A stretch of DNA of 64,000 nt, from the NCBI RefSeq assembly GCF_014851395.1, contig NW_024044681.1, positions 18,890,873 to 18,954,872 on the forward strand, written 5' to 3'. Position numbers and translations under genes: made by a program. This stretch comes from Micropterus salmoides. Taxonomy: Eukaryota > Chordata > Actinopteri > Centrarchiformes > Centrarchidae. The notes beneath the pieces were generated by a model, which was given only the letters and a program-made list of their open reading frames with translations, ran no database searches and was not told where the DNA came from. Below, in pieces: positions 23,325-34,370 of the stretch; positions within the stretch are counted from its first letter, which is position 1, and each line of letters opens with the position of its first letter.

Positions 23325-26300
23325 ATGATGTGTTTTATAATGGACTGTGGTAAAGAAACAGGGACATTTTTACACACTCTTGGCTTACGTTTTCCATGTT
23401 GTCTGTCGGTGATCATACTTGCACTAGATGTGATAGTTTTTGGGATGTTCAATTTATTAGGCAAGATGAGCAAACCCTACAAAGATGTAACACATTGTGG
23501 ATTACAGTACAGTAATGTATTACAGTCATGTAGCACTTCATTTATTGAGGCTGCTGCTGTTTCTCCAGCTACTAGACAGGTCCTGCAACATCGACTCCCT
23601 TGAAGAGAAAACCTATGAAGTCCCAGCTCCGGCATTGTCTAGCATTGGTGCTTCTAGTGAAACAGACCGGTAAGTCATGCATAACAATATATTAATTTTG
23701 TCCTAATAGCTTTGATTAGAAACATGAACTTTATGATTAGTGTGTAATAGTGTGTTATTATTTTTGGTCTATATCTACTGTTGAATGAGCATATGTGGGA
23801 TTTACACAACTTTCTCTGGTTATTCTTTACAGAGATGAGCATCTTGATGTCATTCCAGAAGCCACAGAAATTCAGGGCCTTGAACAAAGGTAACAAGTAC
23901 ACATCATAACTTTTAGCCCTGTATTGCTTTTCTCCAAATGTTCATAATATATGTTTGTAATATGTTTTTTGCAGCTTACATGATATGAGCATTGTTGAGG
24001 AGGACTTGGAGGAAAATGTTTTCAATGACCCAATGAACAGTGTGTAAGTAGTACTTCCTAATTACATGTATTATTTTTCAGTGATATTATTTGAGAACTT
24101 GTTTTTATCTGAAAGTTGTCATTACGTAAAGAATTGATTGGGCAGATAAAGCTTCATCTTACTCCCTTGAAAGAGGACAGAATGGTTTCAGCTCTGATGA
24201 AGAGGATCTTCCACCGATTTCTATACGGTGTGTTATTTGTCAGTCTCAATTTGCAATTGTTAAGTGGTGTTTGTTTAATACAGAGTTTTGTGCCTAAGTA
24301 GAATGGGTAGAGCACTGAAGAAAGCACACTCTATCGATGGACTTCCTTGCCTACACATGAAGACGCTCCTGATGAGCGTTCTCCCTGTGATCATGACCCT
24401 GTTTTCCCAGAACCACAGAATGTCCGTTGTGAAGATGACATCATAGGTATCAGAGCCTCCATAGTGTACGAGAACTGCTTAAGACAACTGGCTACAATTC
24501 TGATCCTGCCTGTGGATAAATGCACTGGCCTTCTGAGAACTGGTGCGCCATGCAACTCTGTTGCACCCTTTGAGATCAACATCACCACCAAGGGCACAGC
24601 AGCTACTATCGAATGGGTAAGTCCAGACAATCACAGAATATCACAACTTCAAATTAGTATAAAAAAAAATGTTATACCAAAAGCCAGTGCTGTACATGAC
24701 AAAAGCAAATGTTTCTTCTGTGGGACTTTTAGATATAATGGACATAGCTTGTGGAGGTGGAATTCCCAGCCTGTGATGAAGTTTGGGATGCAAGCTGGAG
24801 ATTTTCTCTTGTCCACCAACATTTTGTTGTCTGGCAACAACTACGCAAAGGTTGCCCTCTTGTTCAAATTCATGAACATGGGGATGGTGAACAGGAACAC
24901 TTTTTTCTCCATTCAGGACACTTACTGCGTCAATACAATAAAGGACATCTGGGAAGATAGGTTCTTTGTCGCCTTCAAGGGAAAGATGTTGTTGTCCTAG
25001 GTGTGTAGTTGATACTGTATTGTGTAACATAGCTATTGAATACACTAAGCAATGACAGTATGGAAACAACTAATACTTGTTTTTCTGTTGAATTATATTT
25101 TAAAAAATTTCAACGGATGGCAGAAATGACTCTCCTGGTCACTGTGCACAATACTGCAGCTACACCACCATGGAGATCATTCATGTTGCCACCATAGACA
25201 AGTGGCAAACATCATGGAACTCTGTCGTCATGGAGAAGGAGGGTTTCATCCAGACTGGACAAGCTTACATCAGAAATAAAGCTAGTGGAGATCTGCACAG
25301 ATGCTCATGCCCAGATTGGTGCCCTTATGAGTAAGTATTCATGTGATATATTGTATGGATGCATGTGTATAACAGCAATATAAATATTATAGTAACATGA
25401 CATTATTTACCGCTTCATAGGCCCTTGGAATTCATCACAGTCTGGACATATGGCATGGTGCAAAGAACCTTGCCAAAAAAATAGTAGCAGTATGTGGCAG
25501 AACTGGCTAATGCTGTGAAACAATTATTAACCATAAAGTTACTATTCTGTACATCAGGGTTATTGAACTATGTGCAGTTGATGGATGACAGTATGGAAGT
25601 TTTCATTGCACTCAAAGACAACAGATTTTGTTTCACCTCTACACACAGACTATAGTTGAATGCCTGTATTTTACAGTAATATTTATTTTTCTCTTTCGAG
25701 GCAGCAAAGATAAAAGGAGAGTCCATCCTCTTCAACTGGCTGAAGGACATACCATTTTCGGTGGTGTTGCAAGACTGCTGACACACGTGGGCAGTTTCTT
25801 GTAAGCACACAATTTTATTATATCTTTGAGTAACTTAATTAATTTCTATATTAAGGACATTTCTATAGTGCATTTTTATGTTTTGCAGGCATTATGGGTT
25901 GGCATCCTTCACCATGTCTGCAACATTTACACCTGGACTATGGTAAGTTGCAAACATGGGCACCTTGAATCGGATCAAATGCGGGGAAAGATGTGGATCC
26001 AGAGAGACTCCCAGTGCCACAAAGCTTTAGTGGATATAGTTCTCGATAAGAGGTGGCAGAAAGATGTTCACAACTATCTGCGATTCAGGTAGTGTGGCTA
26101 TACTTTTTCACACTGATGTATATTAGTAATATTTATGCTTACTGCTCATGTACACAGAAGTATGTATTTCTTTGTTCTATCAGATCAACTGCAGACCTAG
26201 AGTCATTCCAGAATCATATCCTGATGTATGCCAGCAAGCGCTACGCTTTCAGCCACCCAGTTTATGAGGCAAGAGTTCTGCTTGCTGCTTTGGACTACAA

Positions 26301-26348
26301 TTTCCACCGGAACCGACCAACAATGAAAACGTTGGACGGCAAAGAGAT
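23325..26348 (+). pseudogene. Multi-exon transposase-like gene, frameshifted
   Basis: Exon-like segments are 23569-23669, 23833-23889, 23975-24043, 24132-24227, about 24290-24616, 24746-24960, 25116-25330, 25421-25489, 25701-25800, 25889-26088 and 26184-26348. Several are bounded by good AG/GT sites. The N-terminal part is acidic and serine-rich (SDEEDLPPIS). A central block reads RWNSQPVMKFGMQAGDFLL and LLSGNNYAKVALLFKFMNM. Next are DGRNDSPGHCAQYCSYTTME, ICTDAHAQIGALM, HHSLDIWHGAKNLAKKI and LHHVCNIYTWTM. It ends STADLESFQNHILMYASKR and RVLLAALDYNF. I recognise this as a large family of uncharacterised, transposon-associated fish proteins. The D in DGRND, the D in TDAH or LDIWH, and the E in LESF are candidate catalytic residues by inference. 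Frameshifts lie after IWED, before KLVEIC and inside the 25.7-kb exon, and the acceptor before DGRND is lost. The copy is dead. Confidence 0.7.
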
Positions 26349-26823
26349 GTACGTTTTACACTTGTATAATATTCCCATTCATAGTACAATATTCAATATT
26401 CTGCTAAGTCCACTGTGACCAGCGCATATTATTTTCATTAGGTAGCCTAAATTACAGTTTACAATTTGAACAGTAATGATAAGTAAGGCTACAGCTGTCC
26501 CCTATTATGTAAATGTAAATAACAAAAATTGGTATTGGAAATGTTATGGCAAAGTTTGAAATTCTAAACACATGTTCAAATGTATATAATGAAAATAAAA
26601 ACACCATGTGCTTCTATTTCTTACCTTTTTATTTTTTCGATACCATAGAACTGCAGTTGAACAACAATAACACTATATAACTATACAACATACATCAAAA
26701 TTAAATAAAGAGGGGAGGAATAAGAATAAATATATATAGAAATGTAATAATAAACTAACTATGTACATTTGTTTGATGCCTTGATGAAACTGTATAACCA
26801 TGCCAGAGGGCCTGGAAGGAAAT

Positions 26824-28020
26824 TCACAGTCCAGGAATAAAACCCGTGTAGTGTCCTTGAGGATCAGGGAACTTGTCTCTAATCCTCCAAACACAACAAC
26901 TAGGGATGACAAGTTGGTTTCCCTGGCCTAAAGCTCCATGTTTACCAATAGATGAAGTGTCTATAGGCACCATAGCGGTCCTCCCTGTTGTCATCCCCAG
27001 GCTCCCTGATGTTGCCTAATGCCGTAATGTCCTCCCGGTATTGCCTGTGAATGCGAATAAAGCCTTCTTCAAGGCAGTACTGGGAGAAGTGTGGCAGTAG
27101 GCTCACACAGTTCGCTTGCTCCTGGCCACAGCATTTCCCTACAGTTACCACAAGTACACCAAGGTACTCCTGGCACTCCGGCAGAAGGTGGGGCACCATG
27201 TCTGCGCTGATGCATCATCAAGGCATCAAAGACCAGGCCTGGCTGCCTCTCCAGCAGAAGGGTGGAGAGCTCTGTGTTCTTCAAGGGTCATCTCCTGAAG
27301 AAGTCTGAAGAAAGAGGACACAGGCAAAAATACTCAATATGCAATATTCTCTGCTTAAATACTATGGATACTCTGTCTCGATGTTGTTTTTAAGATTGTA
27401 TCCATTCCAAATGAAATATACTGGTACTCATTATTACTATTAATATTTAATGCACTACTACTATTTATCATTACACTTCTGTTGATGCTGTAAATTACTT
27501 TACATGTCCACATTACCTTTATTTAGATTTAGATTTTATAATTGTTATATTTAATTGACATGCAAGCTTAGCAATTGTGACCAAGAATTTTCCCTCGGGT
27601 ATCAAAGAATGTGTGATTCTGATAAAATAAGGCTTTATAAGTTGCATGACATTATGTTGGCAACATGGTACTGCATATTAGGGTTTGCAGGCTGGCCAGT
27701 GTTTGTTCAACTTGTATAATATGGCTTCATATAATCATTGTTGCCCAGTAAATGACATGTTACTACTATCTAACGTTACAGTACCAGGGGTACATGTGCA
27801 CAGAGCTGCTATGTAAATAACGTTATCACTGTGTGCTGGGGTTTGTCATAAAGTGCAAACAGATCAGAATATAATAACATTACAACAACCTTATAAATAC
27901 AAACCTCGGTAACAGCCCTCGGGTTCCTTTGGAGGGCTTCCACTCTTTCTTTGTCCTCTATTGAGCCATCACTCTAGGTAGGTCCTCTGCCTCTCCGCCC
28001 TCTTCCTCTCCCTCTCTCTC
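26824..28020 (-). pseudogene. P2X7-cytoplasmic-tail-like (ballast domain) protein gene, decayed
   Basis: The gene lies on the minus strand, convergent with the transposase-like gene. A first exon (about 28020-27905) reads a glutamate/glycine-rich start, then SIEDKERVEALQRNPRAVTE, and ends at a GT donor. The second part (about 27298-26824) reads LLLERQPGLVFDAL, then WCTCGNCREM, CCGQEQANCVSLLPHF and EEGFIRIHRQYREDI. It continues DRYGAYRHFIYW, GALGQGNQLVIPSCCVWRIR, DKFPDPQGHYTGF and a stop at 26824-26826. The cysteine pattern and the closing CCVWRIRDKFP block match the intracellular tail of the P2X7 receptor, which in fish and invertebrates also occurs as stand-alone proteins. No channel domain is present. 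One frameshift with a stop (after YW, 26942) and a small loss after NCREM mark it as a pseudogene. Its role in the element is unknown. Confidence 0.75.
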
Positions 28021-28242
28021 TTACAGTTATCTCCGGTAAATGGACTTCTGCATTTAGATCACATTGACATGTGCTGGTTCTGTCTAACATTAGCTTCTTC
28101 TTCTTCTTCCTTGTGCTTTTATTGTCAGTTGGCAAACAACGAATTGGTGCGTTACCGCCACCAACTGGTATGCAGTGTGTATCAAAGCTTTATCACATCT
28201 CTGATCATGGAGAGAAATACTTCTGTGAGTGATTAGTTGGAC

Positions 28243-28438
28243 TTAGTGGGCGGGCCACAACATGTTGATTGACAGTAAAGGAAGAGGAAGGAAAAAGCAA
28301 TGACAATAGGTCTCCTTGGGGAAAGGCAAAAGCAAATGTATGTCTTTATTCTTTTATTCATTCATTCTTTCTTTGATATATTTCTGCATTTATTTATTTA
28401 TTCTTTCATTCAGTTCTGTCACTTTGGATGTTCCATAC
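28243..28438 (-). repeat. Right long inverted repeat
   Basis: On the minus strand it starts GTATGGAACATCCAAAGTGA and ends at GGCCCGCCCACTAAG, matching the left arm. Its GAAT-rich array is shorter. The immediate outside sequence ACAGGGAC repeats the ACAG found outside the left arm. Confidence 0.85.
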
Positions 28439-28661
28439 ACAGGGACATTTATTACTGTTGCACATCGCACTTATGCTGTGAACACGATGTGTCGGGGAGC
28501 TGCACCTTTTAACTCACCTCCAGCTCTCTTTATAGCTCAGACAATCCCTGCTACCTGCGTGTGCTAATCCATCCTTTTACTCATATTCTTTGTCTTTATA
28601 ATTGCCATCTTTATAACAAAAAACAGCTGTTTCGTGTGCAGGTTCACTCATTGCCCGTTTC
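28439..28661. other. Interior of the outer hAT between inner element and nested hAT
   Basis: No coding frame with a motif. The stretch ends with the left copy of the CCCGTTTC target duplication (28654-28661). Confidence 0.5.
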
Positions 28662-28868
28662 TAGTGATGGGATCACCAAATCTCGTTCATTAAAATGAAC
28701 TAATCTTATTTTGTGTGATTTCGTTCATTTTAACTAGGCTGGTTATTGCAGTGCTACAATTCAAACCATGTAAAAACCACAGAAATATGTTGTCAACATT
28801 CAATTAAGCCACTACTCCGGCTAAATCCGTCCATTTTCACGATCTTTCCTGAGTATACTACCAGACCA

Positions 28869-28871
<3 letters not shown>

Positions 28872-28918
<47 letters not shown>
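28872..28918. repeat. (TA)n microsatellite
   Basis: About 23 uninterrupted TA units lie inside the nested hAT. The length is likely variable between individuals. Confidence 0.97.
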
Positions 28919-28923
<5 letters not shown>

Positions 28924-29654
28924 TATATATAATTATAATTACTATCACTATATCTCTAAAGTGCTCATGAGTAAAATCTATATATTAACATCAGATTTAC
29001 AGGGAATATATTGAAGTAATAAGCTTGACACACTAGATGAATAAAACACACAATTTTAAATTTAACAGATTTAATAATAATCTCAAACACTGCAGGTTGT
29101 TCACCAGTGAAGAGCGGTGAAACAACAGCACGGCTCTGTCGATAAATAAAAATTAAAAGCTACGTTGCGTTCTCTGGCGGACCGGATCAGCTGTTAGCTG
29201 TAAACAAACCACAGGGCTAACGCTGCTATGTGGCTGTGTTTTAATGGTTTAATGTCCGGGTCCGTTTATTTTGAAGAGGAGACGACCTCTGTGGTAATTC
29301 AGCTCCTGGTAGAACCCTGTCAGGGCTCTGAAGTCGAGCGGACCCAAAACAACTCTCATCAGCTGTTGGCTGTAAACACTAGCAGGACTAAAGTTACAGT
29401 GTGGCTGTGTTAAAACTATAACTTAACTGCGCTGTAATAACGGTATGCTTTATTAAATGTCACAAAATTATCAAAATAGATATTAGATATATGTCAGTCC
29501 AGTGACTGTTACCTGACAACAAACTTGCCTCTCATTTCCCGGTGCTGGCAGTAAGTCAGCCTGCCGAGTGAAGACAGACTCCTAGGAGGACCCATGTGAA
29601 CACTGAACGATTAGTTCATTCCTGCTCCGCAGTAGCCGAGATGTCACGTGAAAA

Positions 29655-29868
29655 ATGAATGACTCAAACCCAGAGACCCACAGTTATGAGTCCTGAACTA
29701 ATCAATTCTGTTTCCTGTACTGCCTGCTTACCACAGCCTGTAGCCAGCTGTCATGTGACAAATGAACGTCTCAAAACCCAGAGACCCACAGTTGAGAGTC
29801 ATGAACTGATCAATTCTGTTTCCTGTGCTGACAGAGACCTTGCAGCTGCTGTGTAACGAGTGAACGTA
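29655..29868 (+). repeat. 107-bp tandem duplication inside the nested hAT
   Basis: Both units contain ATGAA-G-CTCAAA, then CCCAGAGACCCACAGTT, then GATCAATTCTGTTTCCTGT (the first copy has AATCAATT). They diverge by a few substitutions. ATGAAYG-type motifs at each unit start repeat the subterminal GTTCATT theme. Confidence 0.8.
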
Positions 29869-29978
29869 AGAGTCCAAGACTGAATTACTCACTGAGACAA
29901 CCCGTTCTTCCTGAGTCACATACAAGATTAGGTCAAATGAACAAAACGTTCTTTGAACAACACAACACTACCCGTTTC

Positions 29979-31998
29979 ACATTTTACGTGGGTTTTCTTG
30001 ACAAAACGTGGTTTGGAGACCAGCGTCGGGTGACACGGCCGCTGTCAGCTCCAGTAGTGTGTGTGTGTCACGTAGCGTGAACGCCACAACGTCTTCAAGA
30101 CTGCCGTCATATGACGGGAAGTTGTGTGAACGACACGGCCATCGGCCGACGCTGAAAGTCGTGTAGTCTGCATGAGCCTTTAGTATAACTTATATAGCAC
30201 TCGGGTGATGTTTGTAAAGCAGCTGTCTAGTTGTTGTTTGCTGTATGACACACTATGAATTTCCGAAAGGACTAATATAGGGTACCCGTGGGGTCTTCAA
30301 AGTATTAAAAAAGTCTTAAATTTCATATTCCAAAAATAAGGCCTTAAAATAATTAAATTTCATGACCAAAGTATTAAATTTCGTTTACCAAGGTCTTAAA
30401 TTTGTTTAAATTTGCCATAACGTCATAAATAAACACTTTTTATGCGTGTAACTTTATAATTTACTGTCTGGTGTGACTCTGATGTTATATGGCAGTACAG
30501 GTAACGTTACTGTTTACGTCAGTGTTTAGCTTTACGCTCTGGACTGTGGAGTGTTCGCTGTGCATGAGCTCCGGCATCCAAACTCTGGCGCGGATCAGTC
30601 AGAAAATAAAACTAACAACAAGCTAACGCTAGTAATGTCGTGTAAAAATTCAAGACTTGGGCCAGATAAGAAAGCTTGAACTTTTACCAACATTTTTATT
30701 ATCAACAAAGACAGACACCAATTAGAATACAAAAGTTCCACCGGAGTGTGTCAGAGATCGGTGCAAAATAGAGCCCCATTCGGTTACCAGAACAGAGACC
30801 CGAGTCAACATGAAAACCATGTAACGACTGACTTTCACCTCCTTTTGGACCTCCTTTTATAGCTCTGTTTCTTGGCTTCACATCATCTCTTGGCTCTCTT
30901 TCCTACTGCACCTGAGTCTGGGAAAGTCCCTGACTGCCTGCTCCTCCTCTCTGTGTCCTTTGCATGCACTCTGCTTGATCATGCCATTTCATCCATAACC
31001 TGACTTTTGTGGAATAAACTGGTGTTGTTTGTGCTCTGTGCTAGAAACAGGACATTCTTACTGTGATGGACTATATTGATGATATTTTCACAAAATCTGC
31101 TTCTATATTTTCCTTTGCAGGTGTTTTTGATGCTGCCTCATTGTGCTCCCTCCCTTTTCTCCCAAAGCGCACGAACTTGCTCACACACACACATACGTGC
31201 CTAGGCAGTTAGGTACAGAAAGGAGCACATACACTCAGAGCTGTAGAGTTTTAACACTGTGATCCTAACTTTACACTATAAAATAACACTTTAAACGATG
31301 ACAATGTAGACCACCATTGCTCTAGTAATTAATGATAACAATTTAGGCTATAATGCTCCAAAATAATTCACAACACTAGCTCATCGCCTGAGAATGGGAA
31401 AGTGTCTGAAATTCAGAAAGCCAGAGAAACAGACAAGTGGTGGTTGAGCACCACTTGTCCGTTGGCTGGAAGACCAGCCTGCAGGTTCTTGGTCAGTGAA
31501 TGTTACAACAGCAACGGAGAGACAGTTGTGTATGAGGACCGTGTCTGTGTGTCGGCGTTGCGCCACTGTTGTAGTGTAACGTTAAGTGAATGGAAACATC
31601 CGACATGCTAACGCATATTAAACTTACATCACGCAGATGCGCCGATCACCGAGACGAGGAAAAAACAAACCAGAGCCCAACTCCTTATTCCTGCTGCTTT
31701 CAAGCCAATACTATATTTCAAACAGCCTTAAGATGCACAAACCGAACAGGATGAATTATCACATTAAATTACATTACCTTATCTAACCAAGGTGTAACTA
31801 ATTGTAACAACTCATACTGCACAATTAGTATTTTGATTTCACCCCTTAAGAGTTCTTAGTGCACAAATATTATATATTATCATAGGTGTAATTTACGCTG
31901 GAGATACTGGGGACTTATCTCCATCACTTTTTTGCCGCCGCCGCCAAGCAAAAGTGCTTCTTAAACGAATACTAAAATCATCGTTAGCTGCAGCCCTA
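29979..31998. other. Right arm of the outer hAT, non-coding
   Basis: No coding motif was found. A fragment beginning TAGGGTACCCGTGGGGTCTT with repeated GTCTTAAATTT motifs (30279-30440) resembles another dispersed fish repeat. A stretch from about 30640 to 31100 is of different composition and may be a further insertion of unknown type. The region ends in the hAT terminus at 31998. Confidence 0.5.
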
Positions 31999-32006
31999 GA
32001 TACATG

Positions 32007-34260
32007 CACTATAAATACTGGCGAAGGTGTGTTGTAATGCAATGTGTTCACAGTGTTATCAGTAGCTATTTTATCGACCATGGAATATCTTTTTGGATTT
32101 ACTTAATTAAAATCTGAAATAAAAGTTTGAAATAATTTATTTTGCATTGAACGTGGTCTTAAAGTATTGGTAAACATCATATGGTTATGTCCTGTTAAAT
32201 TTAGTTACCAACACGAGACACAAAAATTTAAGAATTGAGCCTACATTATTTTCTTTTTGTTTTTGCCTCTACCAGAGGGTGAATAAAGCAATGCCATGGG
32301 AGGAATAAAGGTTATCAGATCACTGCAGACCTCCCACTCTTAGGCTGAAATAGAAGTAATCCCATTTTACCCAAAATGGGCTGCAGTCTGAACCTGAAAA
32401 GCAGATTTAGCTTTCTTTGTTAACACTGGCAGATTCTGGTAGTAAAAATATTTCTTCCTTCCATCCATCCATCCATCCACCCATCATCTACCCACCCACT
32501 TATCCTGTTTGGGGTTGCAGAGTGCAACCCAGCATACATAGTCCCCCTTTCAGAGTAAAATATGGTCATTGCTAGTCACTGAACAAGCATTTAAATATGA
32601 ATATGTGAAGCATGAAGATGGATTAAAAACACATTTGTAGATTGAAAAGCGGGGACTATGGCAGTTACACGTTGCATAATCGGCGCGTGCACACAAATAC
32701 AGCCTCTGGCTTGCAGAATACAAAACAAACAGCTGACCTCACTTTTATTTCCATGACTCGGCTATTCTAAACTTAAGCGGACGGACAATTCTCATATGTA
32801 CAAATTGGGGCTTTAAGCCAAGTACAGCAGCCCCATCCCAGTGGACTGTTGTAGTGGACATCTCCGAAACTGCCTTTGGGTTATTCGAGCCAGTGTCTAC
32901 TTAGAGGATTGGGACACAGTGATTAATCAACAGGATAAAGGTCCCTCACGTTCTCTCTTAGGAACTCTTTCTCTTCCTCATTTCCTTTTACTATTCTGAT
33001 ATTTAATAGCTACATCTGCACATTGGCCTACAACGTGGTGTGTAGGGAGGTCATAATTTCAACTGGGGCTTCTACAACATTGTGAATTTTCTTTTGGCAC
33101 TTTACTAAATCTCTCCCCCCCGCAGTAGAATACATATATCCCTGACTCACTTAGTAAATATGAATATCTTGTGTGCAGTTTTCTGGCATTACACTATGAA
33201 CTGCTAGTTCAGATTGTTTTCACCTCGCGCTGCCATTTACTTCTGCTAGGGTGTAAAATTGCTCACAGTAGCTTTGAGCAAGACATTAGCTTTGCACAGG
33301 ACACCTCATTAATTGTCCTCCTCTCTATCCCACTCACCTTCACTCTCTGTGTTATTGCTCTGCACCTTGCCAGTCTTTTTGTCTGAAAGGAAAATTTTCT
33401 TATCTGTTGCCAATCTCGCTCAGTCTCTTTCACTCCTCCTTGATCAGGATGTTCCTTGTTTGCCAATCAGTTTATATGACAGGAAGAAGTTGTTTTACTA
33501 ACAAGCTGGTCAACAGAATACAAAATTGTGTCCTTTATATTCTGATTAAAGGGACAATGCCCTGCGCAGTAGAAAGAGTAAGAGGGAACAACAAATTTAA
33601 TTGATTTTGACCTTAACAATGAGCCAACAGGGCATCTTATGTAACATAATATTGGCTTCAAACCTGTAGTGACTGAGACTTGGGTTTAATGGGATACTTG
33701 CTCCCAGAAGCTCCTAAAATAATTCACTGTCATTCGTTTTTTTTGTATCAGTCAATCCACAGACAATTTGACTGAAATCACAAGTGTTTTCATATAACAA
33801 CTACATATTCACTTTTATTAAGTGATGCAACTTGAATATCATGTATAAGCCATGGAATCTTAATTTTTCTCCTGAACATTTTGCACTTATTTGTCTACAT
33901 GGCTGTATGTTACATGGCATGAATGAAAATGGAGCCTTATAAATACTATTTAAACATTCATTTGAAAATACTGTGAATGCAAACTGGGACAATGAGCTTA
34001 AAATGTAGCATATTTGTAGGTACTTTAATTAATCCTGGATAAAGGGATTGTCTTTTGGGGAAAAAATGGGTTTTATTTTCTTGGTTTGTTCATTTCAGGG
34101 TGCCAAAAGTATTCTGACAGATTAAAAGTTTGTTAAGCAGTCACTTTTATATGCATGTTTTCATTGTGCAGAACAGTTTTTTAAAGCTTACAGAGCAAAT
34201 GCTACCGTTTGTGCGACGGCCTATACACTAAATGAAGTTAGAAGTGTTTGACTTAGTTTG
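32007..34260. other. No gene recognised; one microsatellite-like repeat
   Basis: The only recognisable feature is TCCATCCATCCATCCACCCA at about 32457-32487, followed by ACTTATCCTGTTTGGGGTTG. This is the standard tail of a ubiquitous fish CATC-type repeat. Frames at 33171-33661 overlap on both strands without motif. Confidence 0.5.
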
Positions 34261-34370
34261 CAGGGCTCAAAATTAAGGACTGAGCGATTGCCCGGGGCAA
34301 GAAAAATGCTAAGTTGGGCAAGTAAATCTAGTAACTAACTTGGCTGATCAGGCAAGTGGGGGGGAAAAAA
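34261..34370 (+). repeat. Single hAT-type terminus (CAGGGCTCAAAATTA)
   Basis: CAGGGCTCAAAATTAAGGAC followed by GCCCGGGGCAAG resembles the end of the same kind of element as 42328-43833. No partner end is visible, so this is a truncated copy. Confidence 0.5.

Larger units (their letters stand above)
21783..28438. mobile_element. Two-gene DNA transposon with long inverted repeats (superfamily unresolved)
   Basis: Long inverted repeats bound this 6.7-kb unit. The left arm (21783-about 22078) and right arm (about 28243-28438) share GTATGGAACATCCAAAGTGA at the outer edge and GTTGTGGCCCGCCCACTAA at the inner edge. ACAG lies directly outside both arms (21779-21782 and 28439-28442), a plausible 4-bp target duplication. 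Two convergent, intron-containing pseudogenes lie inside: a transposase-like gene (+) and a P2X7-tail-like gene (-). The arms are very similar apart from an expanded AATGAATAAAAGAATAAATA array on the left. I infer a once-autonomous transposon. The alternative is that the arms are just subterminal repeats of the outer hAT. The 4-bp match alone is weak evidence, but its position at both arm edges supports the first reading. Confidence 0.65.
28662..29970. mobile_element. Nested hAT element, 1.3 kb, with 8-bp target duplication
   Basis: The ends TAGTGATGGGATC (left) and CAACACAACACTA (right, complement TAGTGTTGTGTTG) are imperfect inverted repeats. Perfect duplications CCCGTTTC flank both sides (28654-28661 and 29971-29978). 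The subterminal regions repeat the GTTCATT/AATGAAC motif, a likely transposase-binding site. The interior holds a (TA)n run (28872-28918) and a 107-bp tandem duplication (29655-29868) but no transposase. It inserted after the outer hAT was in place. Confidence 0.9.
21655..32006. mobile_element. 10.3-kb composite hAT locus with perfect 8-bp target duplication
   Basis: GATACATG occurs immediately outside TAGGGCTGAAACGATTC on the left (21655-21662). It occurs again immediately outside GCTGCAGCCCTA on the right (31999-32006). The element proper is 21663-31998. The termini are hAT-type (TAGGGCTG with matched complement), and both subterminal regions share TTCGTTTAA. Everything between therefore entered as, or later accumulated in, one insertion. 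The interior is a nest. It holds a long-inverted-repeat unit with two genes (21783-28438), a Tc1 fragment, and another hAT with its own target duplication. No hAT transposase is recognisable. Removing the inner unit and the nested hAT leaves an outer element of roughly 2.4 kb, a normal size for a non-autonomous hAT. Confidence 0.85.

Noticed and set aside
24391..25069. Overlapping minus-strand frames of 79 and 142 codons opposite the transposase-like gene
   Set aside because: They mirror coding sequence on the plus strand, whose translation matches a recognisable protein family.
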